From positions 1 to 22,678 of the forward strand of contig JAMPEH010000027.1 in the NCBI GenBank assembly GCA_023665245.1: DNA of 22,678 nt, in the 5' to 3' direction. Positions 12,675 through 21,221 of the stretch are shown in pieces. The notes below the pieces were generated by a model. The model was not told the origin of the DNA and searched no databases. It saw nothing but the letters and a program-made list of their open reading frames with translations. A program made the position numbers and the translations under genes. Every line of letters begins with the position of its first letter. The stretch's first letter is position 1. This DNA is from Muribaculaceae bacterium (GTDB taxonomy: Bacteria > Pseudomonadota > Alphaproteobacteria > Rs-D84).

Positions 12675-14039
12675 TCACAGCTTAAGGTCAGCTTTAACGG
12701 CTTCGATCAACGCAGATTGTGTGCTGTCCTTTTCGGACAACGCTTTCATGATCCGTCCGTCAATCGTGTCCTCGGCGATGATGTGCTGCACCACCACCGT
12801 TCCCACCGTCTGTCCCTGCCGCCATAGCCTTGCGTTCGTCTGCTGATACAGCTCAAGGCTCCAGGTAAGCCCAAACCAGACGATGGTGCTGCCACCGCTC
12901 TGCAGGTTCAGCCCGTGTCCTGCCGACGCCGGATGGATGAGTGCCACAGGCAGCTCTCCGGCATTCCATCTGCGGATACTGGTGTCGGTGTCCAGCTTTG
13001 CGAAATCCACCTTCAGTTCTGTAAGCCTCGCCGTGATCCGCTCCAGGTCGTGCCTGTACCAGTAGGCAACAAGCAGCGGTTTTCCGTTCGCCGATTCGAT
13101 GATGTCCTCCAAAGCGTCCAGCTTGCGGTCATGGATTTTAACTACCGACTCATCATCGGAATAGACCGCACCGTTCGCCATCTGGGAGAGTTTCCCTGAC
13201 AGGGCGGCGGCATTGGCGGCCGTTACTTCGCCCTCCGGCAGCTGAAGGATCAGTTCCGCTTTCATATCCTCGTACCGTTTCCGCTCATCCTCCGACAGAT
13301 ACACCGTATGCCTGATGCTTACCAGTTCCGGCATCTTCAGATGGTCGGTGGACTTCATGGAAATCGTGATGTCGGATATTTTGCCGTATATCTCATTCTC
13401 GGCGAAGGGAAGAGGCTTGTAGCTGTATACGATGAGACCGTTCATCTTATCCGGCTTGAAATACGCCGATCTGTACTGCCCGATGAACCGTCCAAGCCGC
13501 TGCCCCATATCCAGGAGGCGGAACTCAGCCCATAAGTCCATCAACCCGTTGGCGGTCGGCGTTCCCGTAAGTCCCACAATGCGTTTCACCCTCGGCCTGA
13601 CTTTCATAAGGCTGCGGAACCGTTTCGCCTGGTGGTTCTTGAAGGATGAAAGCTCATCGATCACCACCATATCGAAGTCGAAAGGAATGCCGCTCTTTTC
13701 AATCAGCCACTGCACGTTCTCACGGTTGATGATGTAGATATCCGCCTGCCTGTTTAAGGCTTCCAGCCGTTCTTTCTCCGTTCCGACTGCCACGGAGTAC
13801 CGCAGGTCATTCAGATGCTCCCATTTCTCGATCTCCGCTGACCAGGTAAACCTTGCTACCCGGAGGGGAGCCACCACAAGCACCTTATGCACCTCGAAGC
13901 TGTCAAACAGAAGGTCATTTAAGGCCGTCAGCGTGATGCTCGTCTTGCCAAGTCCCATATCCAAAAGGACTGCGGCAATGGGATGGCTCTCGATGTAGCC
14001 CGTGGCATATTTCTGATATTCATGTGGCTCGTATATCAT
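12675..14039 (-). CDS. SNF2-family DEAD/DEAH-like helicase
   Basis: This 454-residue protein is a superfamily 2 translocase/helicase. It shows Walker A DMGLGKTSI (GLGKT at about 29-33), the Walker B variant VIDELSSFKN (DELS at 128-131), TGTPTANGLMDLW (motif III, from 158), and a C-terminal half ending in SAGHGLNLQSGG and ARLWRQGQT (motifs V and VI). No extra nuclease domain is present. The ATG at 14039 follows GGAGGGATCATCG; an upstream ATG at 14078 lies inside the VRR-NUC gene. It overlaps that gene by 20 nt. SNF2 helicase and VRR-NUC pairs are standard in Clostridia phage replication modules and probably act in recombination-dependent replication. Confidence 0.95.
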   Translation of the reverse strand: MIYEPHEYQKYATGYIESHPIAAVLLDMGLGKTSITLTALNDLLFDSFEVHKVLVVAPLRVARFTWSAEIEKWEHLNDLRYSVAVGTEKERLEALNRQADIYIINRENVQWLIEKSGIPFDFDMVVIDELSSFKNHQAKRFRSLMKVRPRVKRIVGLTGTPTANGLMDLWAEFRLLDMGQRLGRFIGQYRSAYFKPDKMNGLIVYSYKPLPFAENEIYGKISDITISMKSTDHLKMPELVSIRHTVYLSEDERKRYEDMKAELILQLPEGEVTAANAAALSGKLSQMANGAVYSDDESVVKIHDRKLDALEDIIESANGKPLLVAYWYRHDLERITARLTELKVDFAKLDTDTSIRRWNAGELPVALIHPASAGHGLNLQSGGSTIVWFGLTWSLELYQQTNARLWRQGQTVGTVVVQHIIAEDTIDGRIMKALSEKDSTQSALIEAVKADLKL

Positions 14040-14301
14040 CGATGATCCCTCCAATCTGCTCCTCGCCGTCAAGGACATACACCTTGAAGCCCATCTGCCG
14101 CAGGAGCCGGTGTCTTGAAAGCTGCAGCGGCCTCGGTTTTTCTCCCGGTGCTTTCACCTCGACAAATCCGATGCGTCCGCCCGGCATCAGCACCATGCGG
14201 TCGGGCATCCCGTCAAATCCGGGCGAGGTAAGTTTTGGTGCGATACCTCCTGCGGCTTTTACGGCTTTCACAAGTTTCTGTTCAATCTGTCTCTCCCGCA
14301 T
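14020..14301 (-). CDS. VRR-NUC domain nuclease
   Basis: This 93-residue protein is a stand-alone VRR-NUC domain of the PD-(D/E)xK superfamily. The catalytic set is visible: GMPDRM with Asp34, FVEVKAPG with Glu48 and Lys50, and Gln60 in the next helix. These enzymes cut branched or flapped DNA. The ATG at 14301 follows GGAGGGAG; the longer reading to 14430 would sit inside the previous gene. It overlaps the genes on both sides by about 20 nt, so the three form a translationally coupled run. Confidence 0.95.
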   Translation of the reverse strand: MRERQIEQKLVKAVKAAGGIAPKLTSPGFDGMPDRMVLMPGGRIGFVEVKAPGEKPRPLQLSRHRLLRQMGFKVYVLDGEEQIGGIIDDIRAT

Positions 14302-14800
14302 ACTCCCTCCATAACTCCTCGAATGCCTCCACCGCTCCGCTGCAAGCGCCAAGCCGTCCCAGGTACCTTGCGATAATGTCGTGTTCCGCCAGGATAGGGA
14401 ACTCAAAGTCGTGAAGCATGTCCCTGACAAAATCGCCGCATGGAGTGGTGTCCGTCTCGAACTTCTTCGCCCAATGGAAGAACGGGCTGGGATTGTCGTT
14501 GATGTCCCGTGTCAGCACGATGCGGTATCTCCAGTTCAGATCCTTCGGATTCACGGGCTGGTATCCGGCAAGCAGCATGGCGTCCTTGAACTCGTTGTTC
14601 GTGAGATAAATGTGCGTATCGTGTTCCAGCATGTGCTTGATGCCGTAGCTCGTGTGTCCGTGGAGTATCTTTTTCCCGGTACGGATATTCTTCCTGATCC
14701 AACCATCCACAGCCGTTATCACCTCATCGGCACGGTCTGTGATAAGCGCCTCATCAATAAATCCGTTCTCATTCGTATAAGGTCTTCCGTTTCTGATCAT
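14282..14800 (-). CDS. Phage protein with C-terminal YozE-SAM-like domain
   Basis: This 172-residue protein has an N-terminal half with GHTSYGIKHMLEHDTHIYL and EFKDAMLLAGY, found in small phage replication-module proteins. The C-terminal half (about residues 105-168) reads PFFHWAKKFETDTTPCGDFVRDML, then FPILAEHDIIARYLG and a final AFEELWREYA, which fits the YozE sterile-alpha-motif-like fold. No enzyme motif is seen; a protein-protein or DNA-contact role is likely. The ATG at 14800 has AAAGGAG ten bases upstream. The frame remains open for 75 codons further, but that part has only a GTG without a ribosome site and overlaps the repeat cluster. Confidence 0.85.
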   Translation of the reverse strand: MIRNGRPYTNENGFIDEALITDRADEVITAVDGWIRKNIRTGKKILHGHTSYGIKHMLEHDTHIYLTNNEFKDAMLLAGYQPVNPKDLNWRYRIVLTRDINDNPSPFFHWAKKFETDTTPCGDFVRDMLHDFEFPILAEHDIIARYLGRLGACSGAVEAFEELWREYAGETD

Positions 14801-14823
14801 TTTCCGCTTTCTCCTTTCAGAAG

Positions 14824-15108
14824 TTGTCCCGTCCAGCACTTGTCCGCAAGACCTGTCCACAGTAAAAACCCTTGCTGTGTCTACGTTTTCGGTGTTCCTG
14901 CGGACAACTGGACGCCATTTTCCCTTACGTGCGAAACGTGCGCATTCGCCTGTGTGCAGGACGGGATTGCTATTATTAAAATCAATGTTTTTGTCTTTTA
15001 TAGATTTTTCTGTCCAGTTGTCCACGGAGATGCTGAAAAGCCTTGTGCTGACTGCATTTTCTGACCGTGGACAACGCCCGGACAGGCAATGGACAGATTA
15101 GGTTGTCC
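14824..15108. repeat. TGTCC/GGACA motif cluster with AT-rich core, candidate replication origin or operator
   Basis: Ten copies of TGTCC (either strand) occur at 14825, 14841, 14854, 14902, 15011, 15019, 15069, 15080, 15091 and 15104. A random sequence would have about one in twice this length. GGACAACTGGAC (14902-14913) is the perfect reverse complement of 15012-15023, and GTTGTCCACGG (15017-15027) of 15065-15075. Between the first pair lies an AT-rich stretch (14970-15010) able to melt. ACGTGCG is also repeated directly at 14928 and 14936. The 297-nt gap 14801-15097 holds no gene I can support. Confidence 0.65.
14997..15024 (-). promoter_or_regulatory. Promoter for the YozE-like/VRR-NUC/helicase operon
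   Basis: On the minus strand TGGACA (15024-15019, five of six to TTGACA) is 16 bp from TATAAA (15002-14997, five of six to TATAAT). The -35 is itself one of the TGTCC/GGACA motifs, so a protein binding them would compete with RNA polymerase. The leader would be about 190 nt. Confidence 0.6.
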
Positions 15109-17440
15109 TCGTATATACACGCTGTCGCCCATAGATGGGGAGCATCTGCCGCGCCCCGCTTTTCTCCCAGCCCTCGATCCGCACCATGATGGCGGAGATG
15201 GCATAGGAATCGGAAGGACGCATCTCCTCCTTGCTCTTGCCGAAGCATTCGCACCAGATCTCAATGTTGCTCACGGTCTGGCGCTTCACGGTTCCCTCCG
15301 TCCTTGTCGGATCGTCGATGTCGCGGATATACTCCTTGCGCCTGTAATAATCCATGCTGTCCCAATTGTCGGGGAGAAGCATTTCGAGATAATTCCGCAC
15401 GATTCCCTCACGGTCATCCTGCTCCATCGCCTCGCACTGTTCCTGCTTGGCATAAGCCTCAAGGTCGGCGTCGAGATACAGCTTTTCTCCCGCCTTGGCA
15501 ATCTCGGCGACCTCCGCCCATATCTGCTGCACGACCTCGGCGGTCATGTCCCAGGGCTTGAATTTTCCCTGCCCGGTGACCTTCACGTTCCAGAACCTGC
15601 GGTTTCCGGTGATGTCACGAAGATAGCCGTTCTCACTGTTGGTGGTTCCGAAGAACACGCACTGCCTCGGATGCGGCGTCACCCTCCGCCCGAAACTGGC
15701 GCGGTACTTGTCGTCCTGACGGGATATAAAGGCTTTCACCTTATCGATGTCCGCCTTTTTCATGCCCGCCAGTTCGCCGATCTCCAGAATCCAGTATCCC
15801 TGCAGCTTTTCAGCGGCGGTCTTATCGTTCATGTCCGAAAGCGCCAGACTGTCGGAGAACCACTCGCCGCCAAGGCAGGCGATCAAGGTACTCTTGCCGA
15901 TGCCCTGCGCACCGTTTAAGACAATCATGGTGTCAAACTTGATGCCGGGATAATGCACCCGCATATATGCCGCACAGAGTGACTTCCTTGTGACTGCCCT
16001 GACATAGCGGTTGTCCTCCGCACCAAGGTAATCGATCAGCACGGTCTCCGCCCGCTTTACACCGTCCCACGGCGGCAACGACTCGAACATCTCCCGGATA
16101 GGATGGTAGGAACGGTCGTCCGTCACCTTGGTTACAGCGATGCGGTAGTTGCGTTCCGAGAAAGAGCCGTAATGGGAATCCACGAAGCTGATAAGCTGCG
16201 CATCATCCGCGTCGCGCCAGAACCTTGCCGGGTGCTTCCACGGCACCTCGCCCTTGATCTCCATGCCGTCCGCCAGCTGATTGAACACTATGCCCTTGAG
16301 GTTGGGATCGTTCTCCATGATCAGGGTGATATTGTGGAGGGAATTTTTAAGCAGCGTGGAGCGAGGCTCGTATTCCAGCTTTTTCTTCCAGGAGTCGTCC
16401 TCATCCGAAACATCAAAATCCGTTTCCGCCTCCCGCTGCTTTGTCTCAAGGATCAGTATTTTGACCTTCTCATCCTTGCTGGCGAACTCCGCCATAAAAC
16501 GGAACGACTTCTTCTCGTCCTCATCGCCGAACAGGTGGATGCGGACGATGTCGAACGCACTGCACAGCTTCAGATATGCCGGGTCCTTGGCGTGGTGGCT
16601 GTATACGAACTTGCCGCCCTCCTTGATCTCCACACCCGGCTGGCTGCTTGATTCCTTATAGCGGTAACGGCCGCCGTCCGCTGAAAGTTCATAGACCTCG
16701 GACAGGAACGCATCGATGGCAAGGTTCACCGGAAAATAGGCGTTGTTGAACATCCCCACGATGCCATCCTTCTCCAGAGGATCAGCCTGCTTCTTGTCGC
16801 TGATGCCCTTTGCCTCGCTTTCCCTTGATGAGGTAGGGAGCCTTGCCGGGTCCGTCCACTCAGGGTGTGCCGACAGGATATCATCCGGATCAAGCCAGTC
16901 TCCGTCCGTCACGAGATACAGATATTCCCCATTGGACGGCGTACTCGGCCAGTACATCATCTGGTTCGGGAGATAGGAGCATTCGTCAAACATATCAATG
17001 CCAAGATCCTGCGCCACGTATCTTGAGATTGCGACATATTCCTCCGCCGTCACATCCCTTGTCAGCGGGATCAGCACACGCGTCCTCGGTGCATCCGGCA
17101 CATGGCCATGCGTGGAATACAGGCAGGAGCGGTATTTCATTCGGTTCTCGTAATCATCTACAAAGGCGGCGGTCACCCTGTCGCCGTCCAGGTTGATCAT
17201 GGAACGGCTCGCCACGTTCCGCAAAAGCCGCCTGCCACCCGTCAGGGCTCCGCACATGAATCCGCCGTGGTCTTTTGCCAGCTCGCGGTCTTTTGAATTC
17301 ATCTTTGCATATTCCTCCACCGACTCCGGCGTCCGGATGGTGGTCTTCAGCCTCTCGCACAGGTCATCGAAAGTCGTGGTCTTGTTCGACCATTTCTTCG
17401 CATGGCTGCTGTGGCCGTAGGCAATCGGTAAATCACGCAT
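15098..17440 (-). CDS. Primase-helicase, VapE family (primase-like N-terminus, SF3-type ATPase C-terminus)
   Basis: This 780-residue protein combines priming and helicase parts. The N-terminal part has NLDGD (about 83-87), YSTHGHVPDAPRTRV (108-122) and DECSYLPNQMMYWPS (152-166), the motifs of archaeo-eukaryotic-type primases in phages and plasmids. The C-terminal part has Walker A NGAQGIGKST (509-518), Walker B YWILEIGEL (549-557), FFGTTN (597-601) and the arginine-finger-like GNRRFW (612-617) of the VapE/SF3 ATPases. Length is normal for the fusion. The ATG at 17440 follows GGAGGTGCAGC and overlaps the previous stop by 8 nt. It lies next to the candidate origin, as expected for a phage initiator. 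Confidence 0.94.
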   Translation of the reverse strand: MRDLPIAYGHSSHAKKWSNKTTTFDDLCERLKTTIRTPESVEEYAKMNSKDRELAKDHGGFMCGALTGGRRLLRNVASRSMINLDGDRVTAAFVDDYENRMKYRSCLYSTHGHVPDAPRTRVLIPLTRDVTAEEYVAISRYVAQDLGIDMFDECSYLPNQMMYWPSTPSNGEYLYLVTDGDWLDPDDILSAHPEWTDPARLPTSSRESEAKGISDKKQADPLEKDGIVGMFNNAYFPVNLAIDAFLSEVYELSADGGRYRYKESSSQPGVEIKEGGKFVYSHHAKDPAYLKLCSAFDIVRIHLFGDEDEKKSFRFMAEFASKDEKVKILILETKQREAETDFDVSDEDDSWKKKLEYEPRSTLLKNSLHNITLIMENDPNLKGIVFNQLADGMEIKGEVPWKHPARFWRDADDAQLISFVDSHYGSFSERNYRIAVTKVTDDRSYHPIREMFESLPPWDGVKRAETVLIDYLGAEDNRYVRAVTRKSLCAAYMRVHYPGIKFDTMIVLNGAQGIGKSTLIACLGGEWFSDSLALSDMNDKTAAEKLQGYWILEIGELAGMKKADIDKVKAFISRQDDKYRASFGRRVTPHPRQCVFFGTTNSENGYLRDITGNRRFWNVKVTGQGKFKPWDMTAEVVQQIWAEVAEIAKAGEKLYLDADLEAYAKQEQCEAMEQDDREGIVRNYLEMLLPDNWDSMDYYRRKEYIRDIDDPTRTEGTVKRQTVSNIEIWCECFGKSKEEMRPSDSYAISAIMVRIEGWEKSGARQMLPIYGRQRVYTRTT

Positions 17441-18320
17441 GCTGCACCTCCTCCAGTTTGTAGTCCTTGGCGCTGTAAGCGGCAGGATTGTTTCGTTCCT
17501 TGCCCTTGCGGTAAGGTGATATCCACACCCGCTTGCCGGACTTGTAATTTCTCCAATGCCCGATGACGCCCCAGCAGGGACAGGTCATCTCCTTGTGGGC
17601 TTTCGTGTAATCGGTAAACTCGTCTTGGGACACACGCAGAACCTTGATTGCCCTGACCGTGCGCCTGCGTCCCTTGCCCTTGCGTTTTTTCTTGGTAGGC
17701 TGTGGAGCAATGACCGTCTGTTTCGTCGTTTCCACAAAGACCTCCGGCCACTCATAGAGCGCCTTTTGGATCAGCATGTATTCCAGCTTGGAATAGCGGA
17801 AATATTCGATAAGATAGTCATCTGCCAGAAGGTCATACTCCCTTGTCCAAACAGGACGCTGAAACGTACCTGTCTCAACCATGCCTTCTTCGTACTCTGA
17901 TTTAAAAACTCCCATCGTTACGACTGCGTCCGCCACCTTGCTGTCTCCGAAGAAGAAATACATGTCAATCACAGGCGTCATCGTCATGGTTGTGCGGTCG
18001 CCATGCTGCACCCAGGTATCCTTGATGACCGTCTTTTTGAAGAGGATGTCGTTATATCCTGCGACTCCCTGTTCATTCGTCCCCGTCATATGCAGGATGA
18101 ACTCCTCCAGAGCAGGAGAAAGGACCAGGTCGGAACCGCCGTATTTCATGGTCTCGATCTGCGGAAGCATATCGCTGCATTCCCACTCAGTCATGTTCAC
18201 CACATCAAACAGATTGCGGTTTATGGGACGGCTCCACTGTGCGCACCACTCCTCCACATGGGAATAGTCTTCAATAAGCCCCTGCGGGTCTTTGGTTATG
18301 AGAAATTTATCCAATACCAT
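17433..18320 (-). CDS. Conserved phage protein of unknown function (295 aa)
   Basis: The protein is 295 residues, soluble and not recognised as an enzyme. Its first two thirds are acidic and aromatic; a basic linker follows (TKKKRKGKGRRRTVRAIKV, near residue 215). The C-terminal part has CPCWGVIGHWRNY, then GKRVWISPYRKGKER, a Trp-His-Trp-Tyr and VWI pattern found at the end of several unrelated Gram-positive phage proteins. The basic linker and tail suggest nucleic-acid contact. The ATG at 18320 has GGAGG nine bases upstream and overlaps the DUF4406-like gene by 14 nt. It precedes the primase-helicase in the same operon. Confidence 0.85.
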   Translation of the reverse strand: MVLDKFLITKDPQGLIEDYSHVEEWCAQWSRPINRNLFDVVNMTEWECSDMLPQIETMKYGGSDLVLSPALEEFILHMTGTNEQGVAGYNDILFKKTVIKDTWVQHGDRTTMTMTPVIDMYFFFGDSKVADAVVTMGVFKSEYEEGMVETGTFQRPVWTREYDLLADDYLIEYFRYSKLEYMLIQKALYEWPEVFVETTKQTVIAPQPTKKKRKGKGRRRTVRAIKVLRVSQDEFTDYTKAHKEMTCPCWGVIGHWRNYKSGKRVWISPYRKGKERNNPAAYSAKDYKLEEVQHA

Positions 18321-18747
18321 CTATATGTTCCTCCTCCAGTTCCTCCGAGAAACGGCGGATCTTTTTTCTCATCCGTTCCGCCTTGTCGATCTCCTCACGC
18401 ATCCCGGCAGTGATCCTGTTGCCGAACACCCACACCTCGTCGCATTTACCGAGAAGCACGCCGCCCATGAAAAGCGCAAGGCTGCGTTCGCTCTCCTCGG
18501 ACATGAACTGCGGGAAGAGCAGGTGGGGAGCAATCGGGATCGCCCGTTTCACCACGGCAAAGCGGCTGTAGTTTCTCGCCCTGCAGGTGTTCTTTTCCGC
18601 GTCCCCGGCATAAGGGGAGCAGATATACACGAGGGGACGGTAGTTTGCCGCTTTCCTTGCGGTGCGTTCCTCCTGTTCGATCTTCACAAGCGCCTCATAA
18701 GTGGTGGGATCGTAATATCCCTCGCTGTTGTACTTCAGTTCATCCAT
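18307..18747 (-). CDS. DUF4406-like protein (nucleoside 2-deoxyribosyltransferase-like fold)
   Basis: This 146-residue protein has VYICSPYAGD near residue 40, a CRARNYSRFAV helix, a PIAPHLLFPQFM stretch and a C-terminal DEVWVFGNRITAGM. This order (SPY near the N-terminus, P-x-A-x-H, D-E-V-W-V-F-G) is seen in DUF4406 and related nucleoside deoxyribosyltransferase-like proteins. A nucleotide-handling role is inferred, not shown. The ATG at 18747 has GGAGGTAGACGACGA before it; the earlier ATG at 18771 lies in the upstream gene. It overlaps that gene by 13 nt. Confidence 0.8.
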   Translation of the reverse strand: MDELKYNSEGYYDPTTYEALVKIEQEERTARKAANYRPLVYICSPYAGDAEKNTCRARNYSRFAVVKRAIPIAPHLLFPQFMSEESERSLALFMGGVLLGKCDEVWVFGNRITAGMREEIDKAERMRKKIRRFSEELEEEHIDGIG

Positions 18748-19079
18748 TCGTCGTCTACCTCCAATTTGCAATAAAGCCTGTAGTTGCTGTCCGCCCGCTT
18801 ATAGAGCGACCGCCTCTCCGTCACGCTGTATGTGACGAACCTGCTGCCATACTCCCAATCCGGCGGCACGCCGGAAAAGCCGTCTCCCGTCTCCATCTGC
18901 GCCTGCAAAAAAGCCCGGAGAAGATACAGGTAACGGCCGAGAGCAGCCCTGTCATCCCCGGTGCAGTAACGCTTTATCAGCGGGAACAGTTTCCTGGCGT
19001 TTTTCTGGATGCATGGGAAATACATAGGAACATTGATCGTCATGTGTCCGTTCTCATAGCGAATCTCCAATACATCCAT
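18735..19079 (-). CDS. Conserved phage protein of unknown function (114 aa)
   Basis: The protein is 114 residues with no membrane segment or known motif. It has an N-terminal beta-like segment (MDVLEIRYENGHMTINVPMYF), a central helix (RKLFPLIKRYC, then ALGRYLYLLRAFLQA) and a C-terminal aromatic, charged part. It is the first gene of the unit after the polymerase terminator; GGAGGACTGTTAG precedes the ATG. Position before the DUF4406-like and primase-helicase genes points to replication. Confidence 0.8.
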   Translation of the reverse strand: MDVLEIRYENGHMTINVPMYFPCIQKNARKLFPLIKRYCTGDDRAALGRYLYLLRAFLQAQMETGDGFSGVPPDWEYGSRFVTYSVTERRSLYKRADSNYRLYCKLEVDDEWMN

Positions 19080-19140
19080 CTAACAGTCCTCCTTCCGTGA
19101 TTTGTAAGAAGCCCTTTGCCCCTTCAAGTCACAGTCAAAG

Positions 19141-19166
19141 AAAAAAGGCGGGATTTTAACCCCGCC
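19141..19166 (-). terminator. Intrinsic terminator after DNA polymerase
   Basis: On the minus strand GGCGGG-GTTAAAAT-CCCGCC is a six-pair all-GC stem followed immediately by TTTTTT. It is 11 nt past the polymerase stop, separating the polymerase unit from the genes that follow. A weak promoter (TTGAAG, 15 bp, TACAAA) may lie between it and the 114-aa gene. Confidence 0.88.
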
Positions 19167-19177
19167 CAAAAAAACTA

Positions 19178-21166
19178 TCAGTCTTTTTTATAAAAATCGG
19201 TCTCGTACCCGTCTGCACGGAGCAGCAACCCCTCCGCCCAGGGCGGCGTCCGTCCCATCTGTTCGCATACGGCGTCAAGCAACATCCGCTTATCCGCCTC
19301 GATGATCAGTTCGTCATGCACATGGGCAACGATGCTGCAGCAGCGCAGCGTTTTCATGGCATACATGAGGATGTCCCTTGAGATCGCCTGCACGATGTTC
19401 TCCACGAACTTGGGACCATAGCTTTCCAGCCGCTCCCATTTCTTCGTACCGCCCACACCCATGTAGGTCACGCAGTCGCCGCCGAACTGGTTCTCTCCGA
19501 TTCTTGGTTTCACATAGGCAAGCTGTCTGCCGGAAGGGAGCGTGATAAACAGCATCCCACTCTTCCAGGAGAATCGGATGTTCTTTACCCTTGTGGGAGC
19601 ACACTCCCTAACAGCCTTCATGACCGCACGGTCGACATCCCACCAGAACTCCACAATCTTCGGATTCGCCGACCGCCATGCGTCCACCAGCGGTTTCAGT
19701 TCGTCCTCCTGCATACCCGCCTCAAGAGCACCCATCGCTTTCAGCGCGCCAACAGAACCGCCGTAACCGCAGGACAATTCGCACTGCTTGCCCTTCTGAC
19801 GCAGTTCGCCATTCTCGCCGTGCTTGACCACCCGGCAATGGAACATCCTCTCCGCCGTGGCGCAGTAGATGTCCCCACCCTCGGCAAAGGTCTGCATCCG
19901 CCACTGTTCTCCGGCAAGCCAGGACAGCACCCTTGCCTCGATAGCGGAGAAGTCCGACACGATGAATTTATAGCCGGGCTTTGGCACGAAAGCCGTGCGG
20001 ATCAGTTCCGACAGCACCTCCGGCACATTTTCATACAGCATTTCCAGGGCGTCATAGTCGCCGCATTTCACGAGGGATCGTGCTTCCGCAAGGTCGGGGA
20101 TATGATTCTGGGGAAAGTTCTGCAATTGCACGATGCGTCCGGCGAACCTCCCCGTCCTGTTGGCTCCGTAAAACTGGAACATTCCCTGCGTCCTTCCGTC
20201 AGCGCATACGGCGTTCTGCATCGCCTGGTATTTCTTTACCGAGGACTTGGCAAGCTGCTGCCGGAGCGTCAGCACCTCCGCCAGTTTCGGAGGAGCGGTC
20301 TTCAGCATGGCGGCCACTTCTTTCTTTCCGAGGGAGTCCACCTCCAGACCGTTGTCCGCAAGCCACTGTTTCATCTGCACCACGGAGTTGGGATTCTCAA
20401 GGTCGGTCAGTTCCTGCATGGCCTCGGCAAGTTCACCCTTTGAGCGTTCATCGAAGGCGATGGCATTCGTAACCACATCCATGTCCACCATGATGCCCCT
20501 GTCGTTGATCTCCTGATCGATATGGAACTCATCCCACACGAAATTCGGCACAGGATAGTTTGCAAGCCGCTTTTGTATCGCCATCTCCGTTTCCACATCG
20601 CGCTTGTTGTATCTCTTGAACATATCCCACTTTTCGGGATCATGGGCGGGAAGATTCCTCGTCCTGCCTCCGTTCGTTTTTGTCGGCTTGCAGGGAACGC
20701 AGAAGTAGCGGATCAGATCCTTGCCTTCCTTCAGCTTTTGTTCCTCAAGACCGAGGACAGCGCCGACCGACTCAAGGGAAAGAGGAAGCCCCATGTATGC
20801 CGACCAGATCATGGAGCAGCGCCAGCTTTCGGGATTCAGATACCTTGCCATCTCCGTTGACAGTTCGTGGTGATCATGGAACGGATCAAGGCTCACACCC
20901 CGGTCGGACAGATAACGGGAGAGGCATACCCGCTCGAACTGGCTGTTGAACGCCCACTTGATAACGGAGTCATCCGTCAGAGCATCCAGGACATCCTGCG
21001 GTATCTCCTCGCCGCAAGCAAGGTCGACCACCTCAACGGGACCGCCGTCCACGGAATAGCCGAACAGCAATATTTCAAAATCGGAAGCCTCGGCATATTT
21101 ATAGACGCCGCATTTCTGCAGGTCGTTGCTGCTGAAGGTCTCCAGATCGATACTCATAGATTTCAT
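19178..21166 (-). CDS. DNA polymerase, family A (phage replicative)
   Basis: This 662-residue protein contains a 3'-5' exonuclease domain and a family A polymerase domain. Exonuclease motifs: SIDLET at residues 4-9 (DxE) and YNKRDVE near 186-192. Polymerase motifs: A, DFSAIEARV at about 405-413; B, GKQCELSCGYGG at about 459-470 (a variant of K-x(6-7)-YG); C, HVHDE at about 615-619. No 5'-nuclease domain. The ATG at 21166 has AAGGATGG five or six bases upstream; the ATG at 21334 would overlap the small membrane protein gene and adds a low-complexity basic stretch, so it is rejected. It copies phage DNA with the primase-helicase encoded downstream. Confidence 0.96.
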   Translation of the reverse strand: MKSMSIDLETFSSNDLQKCGVYKYAEASDFEILLFGYSVDGGPVEVVDLACGEEIPQDVLDALTDDSVIKWAFNSQFERVCLSRYLSDRGVSLDPFHDHHELSTEMARYLNPESWRCSMIWSAYMGLPLSLESVGAVLGLEEQKLKEGKDLIRYFCVPCKPTKTNGGRTRNLPAHDPEKWDMFKRYNKRDVETEMAIQKRLANYPVPNFVWDEFHIDQEINDRGIMVDMDVVTNAIAFDERSKGELAEAMQELTDLENPNSVVQMKQWLADNGLEVDSLGKKEVAAMLKTAPPKLAEVLTLRQQLAKSSVKKYQAMQNAVCADGRTQGMFQFYGANRTGRFAGRIVQLQNFPQNHIPDLAEARSLVKCGDYDALEMLYENVPEVLSELIRTAFVPKPGYKFIVSDFSAIEARVLSWLAGEQWRMQTFAEGGDIYCATAERMFHCRVVKHGENGELRQKGKQCELSCGYGGSVGALKAMGALEAGMQEDELKPLVDAWRSANPKIVEFWWDVDRAVMKAVRECAPTRVKNIRFSWKSGMLFITLPSGRQLAYVKPRIGENQFGGDCVTYMGVGGTKKWERLESYGPKFVENIVQAISRDILMYAMKTLRCCSIVAHVHDELIIEADKRMLLDAVCEQMGRTPPWAEGLLLRADGYETDFYKKD

Positions 21167-21221
21167 ACGCACCATCCTTTTCAAAAGGGCGGCAAAGGAA
21201 ACCTCTGCCGCCCCGTCCGCA

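Noticed and set aside
14801..15025. N-terminal extension of the YozE-like protein
   Set aside because: The only starts upstream lack ribosome sites, the ATG at 14800 has a good one, and the region is better explained by the promoter and repeat cluster.
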